14,533 bases of DNA from an uncultured Prevotella sp. (lineage in GTDB: Bacteria; Bacteroidota; Bacteroidia; Bacteroidales; Bacteroidaceae). Positions within the stretch are counted from its first letter, which is position 1; the number at the start of each line of letters is the position of its first letter. The notes below the pieces were generated by a model. The model made no database searches and was not told the DNA's origin. It saw nothing but the letters and a program-made list of their open reading frames with translations. Shown one piece after another: positions 7,014 through 14,533 of the stretch. The position numbers were made by a program, and so were the translations under genes. Location: NCBI GenBank assembly GCA_900553285.1, contig USCX01000025.1, forward strand, positions 1 to 14,533, given 5' to 3'.

Positions 7014-8327
7014 ATGGAATGTAAATTGGTAAAACCGGCCGACGGCAAGCTCGGTGTCTTGTGCGTAGGTCTTGGTGCCGTGAGTACGACTTTCATAGCC
7101 GGAACTTTGATGTGCCGGAAGGGAATGGGCCTTCCCGGCGGTTCAATAACGCAAATGGCCAAGATACGCGTAGGCCGCGGAGAGAATAAAACCTATAAGC
7201 ACATCGGCGAGATTGTCCCGCTGGCCGATCTGAAAGACTTGGAGATTGGTGCGTGGGATATTTTTACCGATAATGCATATCAAAGCGCCGTCCACGCCGA
7301 GGTGTTGAAGCCTTGTCATATAGATCCGGTGCGCGATGAATTGGAGAAAATCGTTCCGATGAAGGCCGCGTTCGACCCAGAGTATGTGTCGCGTCTGCAT
7401 GGAGAGAATGTCAAGCAGGCCAAGACCCGTTGGGAACTGGTTGAACAGTTGCGCGAGGACATCCGGACATTCAAGGCCGAACACGGATGTAGCCGTATTG
7501 TGGTGATTTGGGCTGCATCTACCGAGAAATATATTCCTTACAACGAAGCTGTGCATAAGCGCCTGTCCACGCTCGAAGCGGCAATGCGTGCCGATGACCG
7601 TGAGCACATATCGCCTTCAATGTGTTACGCGTATGCCGCAATCGCCGAGGGAGCTCCGTTTGTGATGGGGGCGCCCAATCTGTGCATCGACATCCCTGCC
7701 ATGTGGGAGTTTGCATATAAGCAGAATGTGCCCCTTGCCGGTAAGGATTTCAAGACCGGTCAGACGCTCATGAAAACCGTTCTCGCGCCTATGCTGCACA
7801 CCCGTTGTCTTGGTCTGTCGGGATGGTTCTCGACCAACATACTCGGCAATCGTGACGGCGAAGTGCTCGATGCACCGGAAAACTTCAAGACCAAGGAGGT
7901 CAGCAAGTTGTCTGTGATCGATACCATCCTCGATAAAAACGAACAGCCGGATCTGTATTCCGATATTTATCATAAAGTGCGCATCAATTACTATCCGCCG
8001 CGTGGCGACAACAAGGAAGGATGGGACAACCTTGACATCTTCGGCTGGATGGGGCCTGATTACGGTATGCAGATAAAGATTGATTTTCTGTGTCGCGACT
8101 CCATTCTTGCCGCACCGCTGATGCTCGACCTCGTATTATGTGCCGATTTGGCGGCCCGTGCCGGTTGGAAAGGCATACAGACATGGATGTCGTTCTATTT
8201 GAAGAGCCCTATGCACGATTACGTCAAGGGAATTGAACCTGTGCACGACCTCTTTCAGCAGTATGCCATGTTCAAGAATGCGATCCGCGTGATGGGAGGC
8301 TATGAGGCCGACCAAGAATTGGATTAA
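7014..8327 (+). CDS. ino1: myo-Inositol-1-phosphate synthase
   Basis: A 437-residue cytoplasmic, NAD-dependent enzyme that converts glucose 6-phosphate to myo-inositol 1-phosphate, the first step of inositol synthesis. The NAD-binding GLGAVST lies at residues 19-25. The catalytic part has GKDFKTGQT (243-251), the LGLSGWFSTNILGNRDG block (266-282), FKTKEVSK (291-298) with the conserved Lys294 matching eukaryotic SKEISK, and CRDSILAAPLMLDLVL (360-375). ATG 7014 is chosen because the only upstream in-frame start lies inside the promoter. In Bacteroides thetaiotaomicron the synthase (BT_1526) sits with genes for inositol sphingolipids; no such partner is adjacent here. A terminator at 8402-8450 suggests a single-gene unit. 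Confidence 0.95.
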   Translation: MECKLVKPADGKLGVLCVGLGAVSTTFIAGTLMCRKGMGLPGGSITQMAKIRVGRGENKTYKHIGEIVPLADLKDLEIGAWDIFTDNAYQSAVHAEVLKPCHIDPVRDELEKIVPMKAAFDPEYVSRLHGENVKQAKTRWELVEQLREDIRTFKAEHGCSRIVVIWAASTEKYIPYNEAVHKRLSTLEAAMRADDREHISPSMCYAYAAIAEGAPFVMGAPNLCIDIPAMWEFAYKQNVPLAGKDFKTGQTLMKTVLAPMLHTRCLGLSGWFSTNILGNRDGEVLDAPENFKTKEVSKLSVIDTILDKNEQPDLYSDIYHKVRINYYPPRGDNKEGWDNLDIFGWMGPDYGMQIKIDFLCRDSILAAPLMLDLVLCADLAARAGWKGIQTWMSFYLKSPMHDYVKGIEPVHDLFQQYAMFKNAIRVMGGYEADQELD

Positions 8328-8401
8328 GCACTGAGAACTACGGCATTAGGCGTGCTTCTTTAAGCTGAATAGTCGATAGGAACAACCTGAAAGATACTGT
8401 G

Positions 8402-8450
8402 AAAAGCTTCATGGCCGCCCGACAAGAGCGACCGTGAGGCTTTTTGTTTG
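8402..8450 (+). terminator. Intrinsic terminator of the inositol phosphate synthase gene
   Basis: A 13-bp stem pairs 8402-8414 with 8432-8444, including two G-U pairs, and three further C/G pairs can form inside the 17-nt loop. The stem runs into TTTTTGTTTG. It sits about 75 bases after the synthase stop and 15 bases before the DUF5686 start, so it separates the two genes or attenuates read-through into the second. Confidence 0.7.
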
Positions 8451-8465
8451 AGAAAACTGTAACGT

Positions 8466-11054
8466 GTGAAGAAATTACTGCTTCTTTTGATGCCCCTGCT
8501 GATGGGGTGCGTGAATTCTGTGGCGCAGACGGTGACGGGCAAGGTGACAGACAAGAAGACCGGCGAGCCCCTTCCGTATGTAAATGTCCATTATGACGGA
8601 AGTGTGGGGGTGCAGACTGATACGGCCGGATGCTATGTAATTGCGCAGCGTCAGGGTACTCTGGTCTTCTCTTATGTGGGCTACAAGTCGCAGCGTATTC
8701 CCATTCGCGAGGCGACAATTGTCGACGTTCGCCTTGAACCGAACACCAAAGGCTTGGGTGAAGCGGTGGTCCAAGGCAAAAAGAGAAAGTACAGTCGCAA
8801 GAACAATCCGGCTGTCGAGCTGATGAAAAAAGTGATTGCGGCCAAAAAGCACAGCGATCTTTCTCTTCACGATTATTATAGTTACAACAAGTATCAGAAA
8901 CTCACCTTTTCACTTAACGATTTCACCGAGAAAGTGTTCGAAGAAGGGAACTTCAAGCGTATGCCGTTCCTGAAGGAGCACGTCGAGCGCGACCCTGAGA
9001 CAGGTTTGCTTACGCTTCCCGTTTCGGTCGATGAGACCGTCACGCGTCAAATCTACCGTAAGTCGCCCAAGTCGGAGAAGGAGATCATTTTGGGTCGCCG
9101 TTCGAATGGCGTGAACGAACTGTTCAATACGGGCGACATCATGACCACGATGTTGCAGGACTGCTTTACGGATGTCAATATCTACGACGACAATGTCCGC
9201 CTGCTGCAATATCCGTTTGTGAGTCCGATATCGTCACGTTCGGCAATCAACTTCTATCGCTTCTTCATAGAGGACACGCTGATGGTCGCTAACGAAAAGT
9301 GTATCCAGGTTAGCTTTACACCGAACAACCCGCAGGATTTCGGGTTTACGGGCAGCCTGTTCATTTTGGCGGATTCCACCTATCGTGTAAAGTCCGTCGA
9401 GATGGGTGTGCCCCGTCGCTCCGATGTGAATTTTGTGGAGCGCATGAGCATCTCTCAGACATTCACCCAGCTTCCGACCGGAGAGCAGGTGCTTGTGAAC
9501 GACGATATGACCGTGCAGCTAAAAATAGTCGACTTCGTTCAGAAGTTCCAAGTGCGGCGCACGACCGCTTATTCGAATTATAGTTTCGCCGAGATCAAGG
9601 ACAAAGAGTTCAATTTTAAGGGAAAACAGCTCACTGACGCCAACGCCATGATGCGTGGCGAGAAATTCTGGGAGGAGCACCGGGCCGAGGCGCTCACCAA
9701 GTCCGAGAGTTCAATGGACTTGTTCATCCGCCGGATAGAGAGCGTGAAAGGCTTTAAGCCCATTCTGTTCGTAGCGAAGGCGTTCATCGAAAATTTCGTC
9801 GAGACGTCTGTCAATCCCGAGCATCCGAGTAAGGTGGACATCGGTCCGGTCAATACGATGATATCGCACAATTTCGTGGACGGCCTGCGTCTTAGGGTCA
9901 GTGCACAGACGACGGCGAACCTCAATCCGCATCTTTTCCTGAAGGGATACGTCGCCTATGGTTTCAATGATGAGCGATGGAAAGGTATGGGGGAAGTTAC
10001 GTATTCTTTCAACAAGAAGGCCTATCTTCCGAGGGAGTTCCCCGTCAGCAACCTCACGTTCACCTACACCCGTGACGTCATGTCGCCCAGCGACAAGTTC
10101 ATGCCGACAGATAAGGACAACGTGTTCACCTCGTTGAAATGGACGCGCGTCGACCACATGATGTACTTCGAGCGTTTCCGCCTGCTCTATGACCAAGAGT
10201 GGAGCTACGGTCTGCGCTTCGGCCTCGAACTTAAACACGAAAAGAACGAGCCTACGGCCGCTTTGTTCTACCAGCCCTTAGACGGCGAGGGAACGCCGTC
10301 GTCCGATCGTAGCCTTTATATCCGTCATATCCGCACCACGGACGCCCGTATCAGTCTGGAATACCAGCCCGGGGCCACATGGATCAATACGAAGCAACGC
10401 CGGATAAAGGCCAATCACGACACGCCTGTCTTTGCGCTTTCGCATACAGTCGGGGTGCGTGGCGTGTTGGGCAGCGACTATGACTATAACCTGACCGAGG
10501 CCAGTGTGTATAAACGTTTCTGGCTGGCGTCGTGGGGAAAGATTGACGCGACGGTCAAAGGCGGCGTGCAGTGGAACAGGGTGCCTTATCCCCTGCTGAT
10601 TATGCCGGCTGCCAATCTCTCATACATCGTGGAAGACAACACGTTCAGCCTCATCAACAACATGGAGTTCCTTAACGACCGCTATGTCTCTGCCATGATT
10701 TCGTGGGACATGAACGGGAAAATCCTGAACCGAATCCCACTCATCCAGAAGTTGAAGTGGCGCGAGTACTTGGCCTGCAACGTGCTATGGGGCACACTGA
10801 CGAGCAAGAACGACCCCTCGAAGCATCCACGCGACAGCCGTCTGTTCTACTTTCCGGGACGATTCAACGCCAACGGAGACTTTGAAAGCATTTCGACCGT
10901 CATGGATCGTCGGAAACCTTACGTCGAACTGATTGCGGGCATACACAACATTTTCAAAGTGTTCCATATCGAGTATGTCCGTCGCTTGAATTATCTCGAC
11001 CGGCCGGGCACCGACAAATGGGGAATACGTTTTATGTTCCGCGTCACGTTCTGA
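8466..11054 (+). CDS. DUF5686 outer-membrane protein with CarboxypepD_reg-like domain
   Basis: A large 862-residue protein with the two-part build common in Bacteroidota: a CarboxypepD_reg-like beta-sandwich (about 22-93, VTGKVTDKKTGEPLPYVNV... VGYKSQRI) followed by DUF5686, beginning with RKNNPAVELMKKVI (111-124) and ending in a barrel-like C-terminus with final Phe (MFRVTF). Its function is unknown; the N-terminal domain resembles those in front of TonB-dependent receptors, but no TonB box, plug or SusC fold is seen. The GTG at 8466 is well supported because an in-frame TAA lies just before it (8460-8462). The signal peptide could be cut after VAQ; LMGC at 12-15 also resembles a lipobox. 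No -7 box precedes it, so expression may rely on read-through past the 8402-8450 hairpin. Ribonuclease Z starts 21 bases after the stop. Confidence 0.88.
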   Translation: MKKLLLLLMPLLMGCVNSVAQTVTGKVTDKKTGEPLPYVNVHYDGSVGVQTDTAGCYVIAQRQGTLVFSYVGYKSQRIPIREATIVDVRLEPNTKGLGEAVVQGKKRKYSRKNNPAVELMKKVIAAKKHSDLSLHDYYSYNKYQKLTFSLNDFTEKVFEEGNFKRMPFLKEHVERDPETGLLTLPVSVDETVTRQIYRKSPKSEKEIILGRRSNGVNELFNTGDIMTTMLQDCFTDVNIYDDNVRLLQYPFVSPISSRSAINFYRFFIEDTLMVANEKCIQVSFTPNNPQDFGFTGSLFILADSTYRVKSVEMGVPRRSDVNFVERMSISQTFTQLPTGEQVLVNDDMTVQLKIVDFVQKFQVRRTTAYSNYSFAEIKDKEFNFKGKQLTDANAMMRGEKFWEEHRAEALTKSESSMDLFIRRIESVKGFKPILFVAKAFIENFVETSVNPEHPSKVDIGPVNTMISHNFVDGLRLRVSAQTTANLNPHLFLKGYVAYGFNDERWKGMGEVTYSFNKKAYLPREFPVSNLTFTYTRDVMSPSDKFMPTDKDNVFTSLKWTRVDHMMYFERFRLLYDQEWSYGLRFGLELKHEKNEPTAALFYQPLDGEGTPSSDRSLYIRHIRTTDARISLEYQPGATWINTKQRRIKANHDTPVFALSHTVGVRGVLGSDYDYNLTEASVYKRFWLASWGKIDATVKGGVQWNRVPYPLLIMPAANLSYIVEDNTFSLINNMEFLNDRYVSAMISWDMNGKILNRIPLIQKLKWREYLACNVLWGTLTSKNDPSKHPRDSRLFYFPGRFNANGDFESISTVMDRRKPYVELIAGIHNIFKVFHIEYVRRLNYLDRPGTDKWGIRFMFRVTF

Positions 11055-11075
11055 GCCATAAAGCGAACACAGGTA

Positions 11076-11987
11076 ATGGAAAAATTCGAGTTGCACATTC
11101 TGGGCTGTGGCAGTGCGTTGCCTACCAACCGGCATAATCCTACGTCGCAGGTCATCAACTTGCGTGAAAAACTTTACATGATAGACTGTGGCGAGGGGAC
11201 GCAGCTGCAATTGCGGCGGTCGCATCTGAAGTTCTCGCGGCTGAACCACATTTTCATCTCGCACATTCACGGTGACCATTGTTTCGGGCTGATCGGGTTG
11301 ATATCGACGTTTTCCATGTTGGGCAGGACGGCAGACTTGCATATCTATGCGCCGGTAGCGTTAGAGGCGGTTTTGAATTTACAGTTCAGCACGTTCTGCC
11401 GCGGACTCGGATTTGCGGTACATTTTCATCCCCTTCCCGAAGAGCCGGGCCTGATATTTGAAGACCGTTCTGTATCCGTTTATACGTTGCCCCTGCGCCA
11501 TCGTGTTTTCTGCCGGGGATTTTTGTTCTGCGAAAAGCCGCTGCTACCCCATATCCGCCGGGACATGATAGACTATCTCGGAATACCGCATTACGCCATC
11601 CAGTCTATCAAGGAGGGGGCCGACTGGACCACAGCCGACGGGCGTGTCATACCTAACGAACGGCTGGTTCTTCCGGCCGATAAGCCCCGCCGTTATGCCT
11701 ATTGTTCTGACACTATATACCGGCCGGGATTGGCCCGCTACGTGGAGGGCGTGGATTTGCTCTTTCATGAGGCTACGTTTGGCGAAGACAACCATGCCCG
11801 TGCCGAAGAGACCTTTCACACGACGGCCCGGCAGGCTGCCACCTTGGCGCGCGACGCGAAGGTGGGAAAACTGCTGATAGGACATTATTCGGCCCGCTAC
11901 ATGGACGAAAAGGTGCTTCTGGACGAAGCACGCGAAGTGTTCGCGACGACAGAGCTGGCGGAGGAAGGGATGACGGTCAGCCTTTGA
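11076..11987 (+). CDS. rnz: Ribonuclease Z
   Basis: A 303-residue zinc endonuclease of the metallo-beta-lactamase fold that trims the 3' end of tRNA precursors in the cytoplasm. The length is normal for the short (RNase ZS) form. The zinc ligands are visible: HIHGDH with His63, His65, Asp67 and His68, then His142 in LPLRHR, Asp212 in CSDT and His270 in GHYSARY. The HEATF (231-235) and FHTTA (247-251) segments are typical of the family. ATG 11076 follows AGGTA and lies 21 bases after the DUF5686 stop, so the two are probably on one transcript, although no functional link is known. Confidence 0.95.
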   Translation: MEKFELHILGCGSALPTNRHNPTSQVINLREKLYMIDCGEGTQLQLRRSHLKFSRLNHIFISHIHGDHCFGLIGLISTFSMLGRTADLHIYAPVALEAVLNLQFSTFCRGLGFAVHFHPLPEEPGLIFEDRSVSVYTLPLRHRVFCRGFLFCEKPLLPHIRRDMIDYLGIPHYAIQSIKEGADWTTADGRVIPNERLVLPADKPRRYAYCSDTIYRPGLARYVEGVDLLFHEATFGEDNHARAEETFHTTARQAATLARDAKVGKLLIGHYSARYMDEKVLLDEAREVFATTELAEEGMTVSL

Positions 11988-12143
11988 GTGGCGATGTCCG
12001 GAAGCGACCAGCCCGGGGCTGGCGGAACGGCTTGCCCGCATCGTGAGTTTGTGTGCGGATGAGGGGTGCGTCCTTGTTTCCGTTCTCTGTCCTTCCGGAT
12101 GTGGGCGCAGGCTTGCCAAACGCGGCCAGCCCATGCTCGCATT

Positions 12144-12206
12144 CCTGTCGCGTTGACAGAAAAACCTATCGCGCCGACAGGATTTCCTGTCAGCGCGATA
12201 GGTTAG
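12144..12206. repeat. Three 21-nt repeat units, the third inverted
   Basis: The motif CCTRTCGCG..GACAG starts at 12144 and again at 12165. At 12186 it recurs as its reverse complement. The three units follow each other without a gap at an exact 21-base step. Units 2 and 3 form the hairpin listed separately. No transposase, inverted ends or gene accompanies it. It looks like an intergenic palindromic element, which may be present elsewhere in the genome. Confidence 0.7.
12160..12204 (-). terminator. Intrinsic terminator for the minus-strand glgB-DUF6057-like unit
   Basis: 12163-12182 pairs with 12185-12204: 20 bp with a single C-A mismatch (12175/12192), and a tight loop at ATTT. Read on the minus strand, the hairpin runs into TTTTT (12164-12160), as expected for a rho-independent terminator about 60 bases after the minus-strand stop at 12265. 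On the plus strand, after ribonuclease Z, no U-run follows, so it is weaker in that direction. Confidence 0.65.
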
Positions 12207-12264
12207 GAGGGGAGGCGGCACCGCATGTCCGCCACGAGCGGGAAACTCTCTCTGGACCTCGTTT

Positions 12265-13434
12265 TCAGTGTGAAGGACCGGTTCGTTCAATCGAACCGTA
12301 GAAATAATACCACCAGTAGGTGTCTCCGTATTCTTTGCGCACCCGCGCGCTTTTTTCTTCAAAGCTGCCCGGCTTTCGTCTGAGCGTTTCGAAATCGTTG
12401 TAATTGGTTTTGGTTACCTCATCGGAATAGAGGAAAACGGGACGGGTCCGGATTTGACAGTAGAGGGTGAGCGCTTCGTTGTATGCGGCGGGTAGGGGGG
12501 CTTGGAGGCTGTCAAGCGCGTAATAGGCGGGCAGTTCTTTGGCGAAGCGGTCGATATCTTTTTCAAGCAGCAGGGCGCACAGCCTGTAATCTTGTGCCAC
12601 GCGGTTGCCTGCCATGGCGGCCTGACGGACGCGGCTGTCGAAATACCGGCGCGCGTCGCCGCCCCATAGCGGCGGACACTTCAAGTGTGAATAGAGTGGC
12701 CCGACCGGAAATTGCAGCCAAAGTTCATCTTGTGGGCGCAGCAGTAGCCCGTTGCATCCATAGTATTGCGGATAGTGGAACAGCTGTTCTGGGAGTTCTC
12801 CTTGTCTCGACAGCGCCAAGGCGCGCATGGCGGTGAGTCGCGGGGTGGTTGATAAGGATTTTCTGCCCACTTGCAGCGCTTCTTCGTCTTTCCCATCGAG
12901 AAGCAGACGGGCCGCACGCAATTCATAATGGCGGGTGTCGTCGGTGTTGCCGCCCAGCCCCACAAACAGGAACAGGGCAAAGAGAATGAGCACGTTCCAA
13001 GTACAGGTTCGTGTGGCGGAGATGGCCTTTTGGCCGAAGCGCACGACAGTCCGCCAGAGCACATAGCCGACAGCGAGAGCAGCGATCCACAGAATCAGGT
13101 CGGTCGAATCGTAAGGGTAAGCCGTCAGCATGACAAGGCCAACGGCCCCGGGTAGGGCGGTGAGGGCGTAGGCGCGGGCCGGAAGACGGTGCAACCATTT
13201 TGTGAGGCCAACTTGAAGTCCCCACAGAAGCAGCGTGGCGAGCAGGGCGTAGAGAAGGGGCGTGTGGTGGTTACGTCCAGGCGACAGTACGTCCAGCGTC
13301 CAACACAGGTAGTCGCCTTGCATTATGTAGAGATAGAGAAAGGCGAACAAGGCAAAGCACGCTTGGACAAGCAGACGGCCTCGCCCCGACAGGGAAGCAC
13401 GTGCGGAATATCGTAGTGATGGGTGGCGCGGCAT
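12265..13434 (-). CDS. Five-helix membrane protein with C-terminal helical domain, DUF6057-like
   Basis: A 389-residue integral membrane protein of unknown function. It resembles Bacteroidales proteins annotated as DUF6057, but I give that family name with only moderate confidence. A basic N-terminus (PRHPSLRYSARASLSGRGR) precedes five predicted membrane helices at about 21-38, 57-77, 87-107, 112-130 and 145-161. The rest, about 165-389, is soluble. It contains a tetratricopeptide-like helical stretch (LLLDGKDEEALQVGRKSLSTTPRLTAMRALALSRQG) and ends in an aromatic motif, GDTYWWYYFYG. The start lies 23 bases after the branching enzyme stop, so it is probably translated from the same message. 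Nothing in it points to an enzyme, and any tie to glycogen rests on position alone. Confidence 0.75.
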   Translation of the reverse strand: MPRHPSLRYSARASLSGRGRLLVQACFALFAFLYLYIMQGDYLCWTLDVLSPGRNHHTPLLYALLATLLLWGLQVGLTKWLHRLPARAYALTALPGAVGLVMLTAYPYDSTDLILWIAALAVGYVLWRTVVRFGQKAISATRTCTWNVLILFALFLFVGLGGNTDDTRHYELRAARLLLDGKDEEALQVGRKSLSTTPRLTAMRALALSRQGELPEQLFHYPQYYGCNGLLLRPQDELWLQFPVGPLYSHLKCPPLWGGDARRYFDSRVRQAAMAGNRVAQDYRLCALLLEKDIDRFAKELPAYYALDSLQAPLPAAYNEALTLYCQIRTRPVFLYSDEVTKTNYNDFETLRRKPGSFEEKSARVRKEYGDTYWWYYFYGSIERTGPSH

Positions 13435-13457
13435 GGTCGTTTATTCTTCTGCGCGTT

Positions 13458-14533
13458 TCAGGACGACCGCCGAGCGGGTATGTACAGTTTGAGCCATCCT
13501 TTGCCGTCGCGTTTCAGCAAGGCGTCGAAATTAGTCAGATGGCGAACGCTGTCGTCGGCCAGGCCGTTTCCGCCGAACATTTTGGCGTCGGTGTTGAGCA
13601 CAACGTCGTACGCACCTTCCGGAACCATGAAACCGTAGTCCGTGTAACTGCGTTTGGGGCTGAAATTGAAGACAAACACCATGTCGTTGCGGCTGTAGGC
13701 CAGAATCTGGTCGCCGTCGTTGTGCCAGATTTCGACCACGGGGCACTTGGGAAACAGTTTGATGCTTTTGAGGGCCCCAATCATCGCCCGGTCAAAGTCG
13801 CCAAGATAGTGGTAGCAAAGCTGAGGATCGTCGACAAGGTGCCACTGGCGACGGGCGTATTTGTAGCTCCACCCGTTGCCTTCACGCGGAAAGTCAATCC
13901 ACTCCGGATGTCCGAATTCGTTACCCATGAAGTTGAGGTAGCCGCCATTGATCGTTGAGGCGGTGAGAAGGCGAATCATCTTGTGTAGGGCAATTCCGCG
14001 TCGTGCCGTTTCGTTTTCGTCACCTATGCGGAAGTGCCAGTACATGTCGGCATCGATGAGACGGAAGATGATAGTCTTGTCGCCCACAAGGGCCTGGTCA
14101 TGGCTTTCGCAGTAAGAGATGTTGTGTTCGTCGGCTCGCCTGTTGGTGACTTCCCAGAAGAGGCTGCTTGGTTTCCAGTCCTCGTCACGGCGTTCCTTGA
14201 TGATTTTTATCCAGAAGTCAGGGATATTCATGGCCATCCGATAGTCAAAGCCGTATCCGCCGTCTTTGAATGGCGCCGCAAGGCCCGGCATGCCTGAGAC
14301 TTCTTCGGCAATCGTGATGGCGTGCGGGTTGACTTCGTGGATTAGCTGGTTGGCCATCGTGAGGTAGCAGATGGCGTTGTCGTCCTGGTGGCCGTTATAG
14401 TAGTCGTCATATTGGCAGAATGCCTCGCCCAGACCGTGGCTGTAATATAGCATAGACGTGACGCCGTCAAAGCGAAAACCGTCGAAGTGGAACTCTTCGA
14501 GCCAGTATTTGCAGTTGGACAAAAGGAAGTGGA
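13458..14533 (-). CDS. glgB: 1,4-alpha-glucan branching enzyme, C-terminal part (cut by window edge)
   Basis: The frame runs off the window, so the N-terminus (CBM48 and the first part of the catalytic barrel) is missing; about 357 residues are visible. The enzyme makes alpha-1,6 branches in glycogen. GH13 motifs are clear: FHFDGFRFDGVTSM with the nucleophile Asp at 14466-14468, TIAEEVSGMP with the acid/base Glu at 14304-14306, and ESHDQALVGDKT with the third Asp at 14097-14099. The wording of these motifs (GFRFDGVTSMLYYSHG, FMGNEFGHPEWIDFPREGNGWSY) is that of the eukaryote-like GBE type (GH13_8) common in Bacteroidales, not the E. coli GlgB type. The C-terminal all-beta domain ends KLYIPARRSS. 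A membrane protein gene follows after 23 bases. Confidence 0.94.
   Translation of the reverse strand, partial: HFLLSNCKYWLEEFHFDGFRFDGVTSMLYYSHGLGEAFCQYDDYYNGHQDDNAICYLTMANQLIHEVNPHAITIAEEVSGMPGLAAPFKDGGYGFDYRMAMNIPDFWIKIIKERRDEDWKPSSLFWEVTNRRADEHNISYCESHDQALVGDKTIIFRLIDADMYWHFRIGDENETARRGIALHKMIRLLTASTINGGYLNFMGNEFGHPEWIDFPREGNGWSYKYARRQWHLVDDPQLCYHYLGDFDRAMIGALKSIKLFPKCPVVEIWHNDGDQILAYSRNDMVFVFNFSPKRSYTDYGFMVPEGAYDVVLNTDAKMFGGNGLADDSVRHLTNFDALLKRDGKGWLKLYIPARRSS

Noticed and set aside
12008..12022. CCAGCC-CGG-GGCTGG hairpin after ribonuclease Z
   Set aside because: Short stem without a U-run; such GC palindromes arise easily by chance in this composition.
12053..12301. Open frames across the 21-nt repeat on both strands, with heptads such as CRVDRKT/YRADRIS
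   Set aside because: The heptads follow from 21 nt being seven codons. There is no signal, start context or family resemblance, and the DNA forms a hairpin.
13401..13958. 185-residue plus-strand frame
   Set aside because: It lies antisense to the well-supported branching enzyme and the membrane protein start; its codons mirror theirs.

Overview
The window reads as chromosomal DNA from a member of the order Bacteroidales (phylum Bacteroidota). The evidence is the gene content: a DUF3078 barrel, a DUF5686 barrel with a CarboxypepD_reg-like plug, a subclass A2-type class A beta-lactamase, a GBE-type glycogen branching enzyme and a DUF6057-like membrane protein. Five transcription units also start just after an exact TAnnTTTG box, the -7 element of the Bacteroidota housekeeping sigma factor. 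Base composition looks higher in G+C than in classical Bacteroides, so a Prevotella, Barnesiella or similar relative is possible, but I cannot settle the genus. No tRNA, rRNA, CRISPR array, transposase or phage gene is visible, and every gene looks native.

Layout. Positions 1-86 show nothing I can name. 148-1470(+) is a DUF3078 outer-membrane barrel with its own promoter. 1616-2533(+) is a secreted glucosaminidase with two LysM domains, also with its own promoter. 2636-5583(+) is a compact three-gene envelope operon: a Trp/Tyr-rich exported protein, an OMPP1/FadL-like barrel and a META-domain lipoprotein, closed by a strong hairpin at 5651-5694. The class A beta-lactamase, 5747-6685(-), converges on that operon. 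It is divergent from a myo-inositol-1-phosphate synthase, 7014-8327(+), which is followed by a terminator. 8466-11987(+) pairs a DUF5686 barrel with ribonuclease Z. On the minus strand, 14533-12265 holds the 3' end of a glycogen branching enzyme followed by a five-helix membrane protein, ending near a 21-nt periodic repeat that also forms a hairpin terminator.

How the genes fit together. Most of the window serves the cell envelope: three predicted outer-membrane barrels ending in Phe, a peptidoglycan hydrolase, a lipoprotein, a periplasmic beta-lactamase, and a synthase whose product can feed inositol lipids. Ribonuclease Z (tRNA 3' maturation) and the branching enzyme (glycogen) are housekeeping.

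I do not see a clear new defence or mobile system. The best leads are the Trp/Tyr-rich protein and its operon with paired inverted repeats near the promoter, the inositol phosphate synthase standing apart from any inositol-lipid genes, the beta-lactamase with a PER-like omega loop, and the 21-nt repeat.
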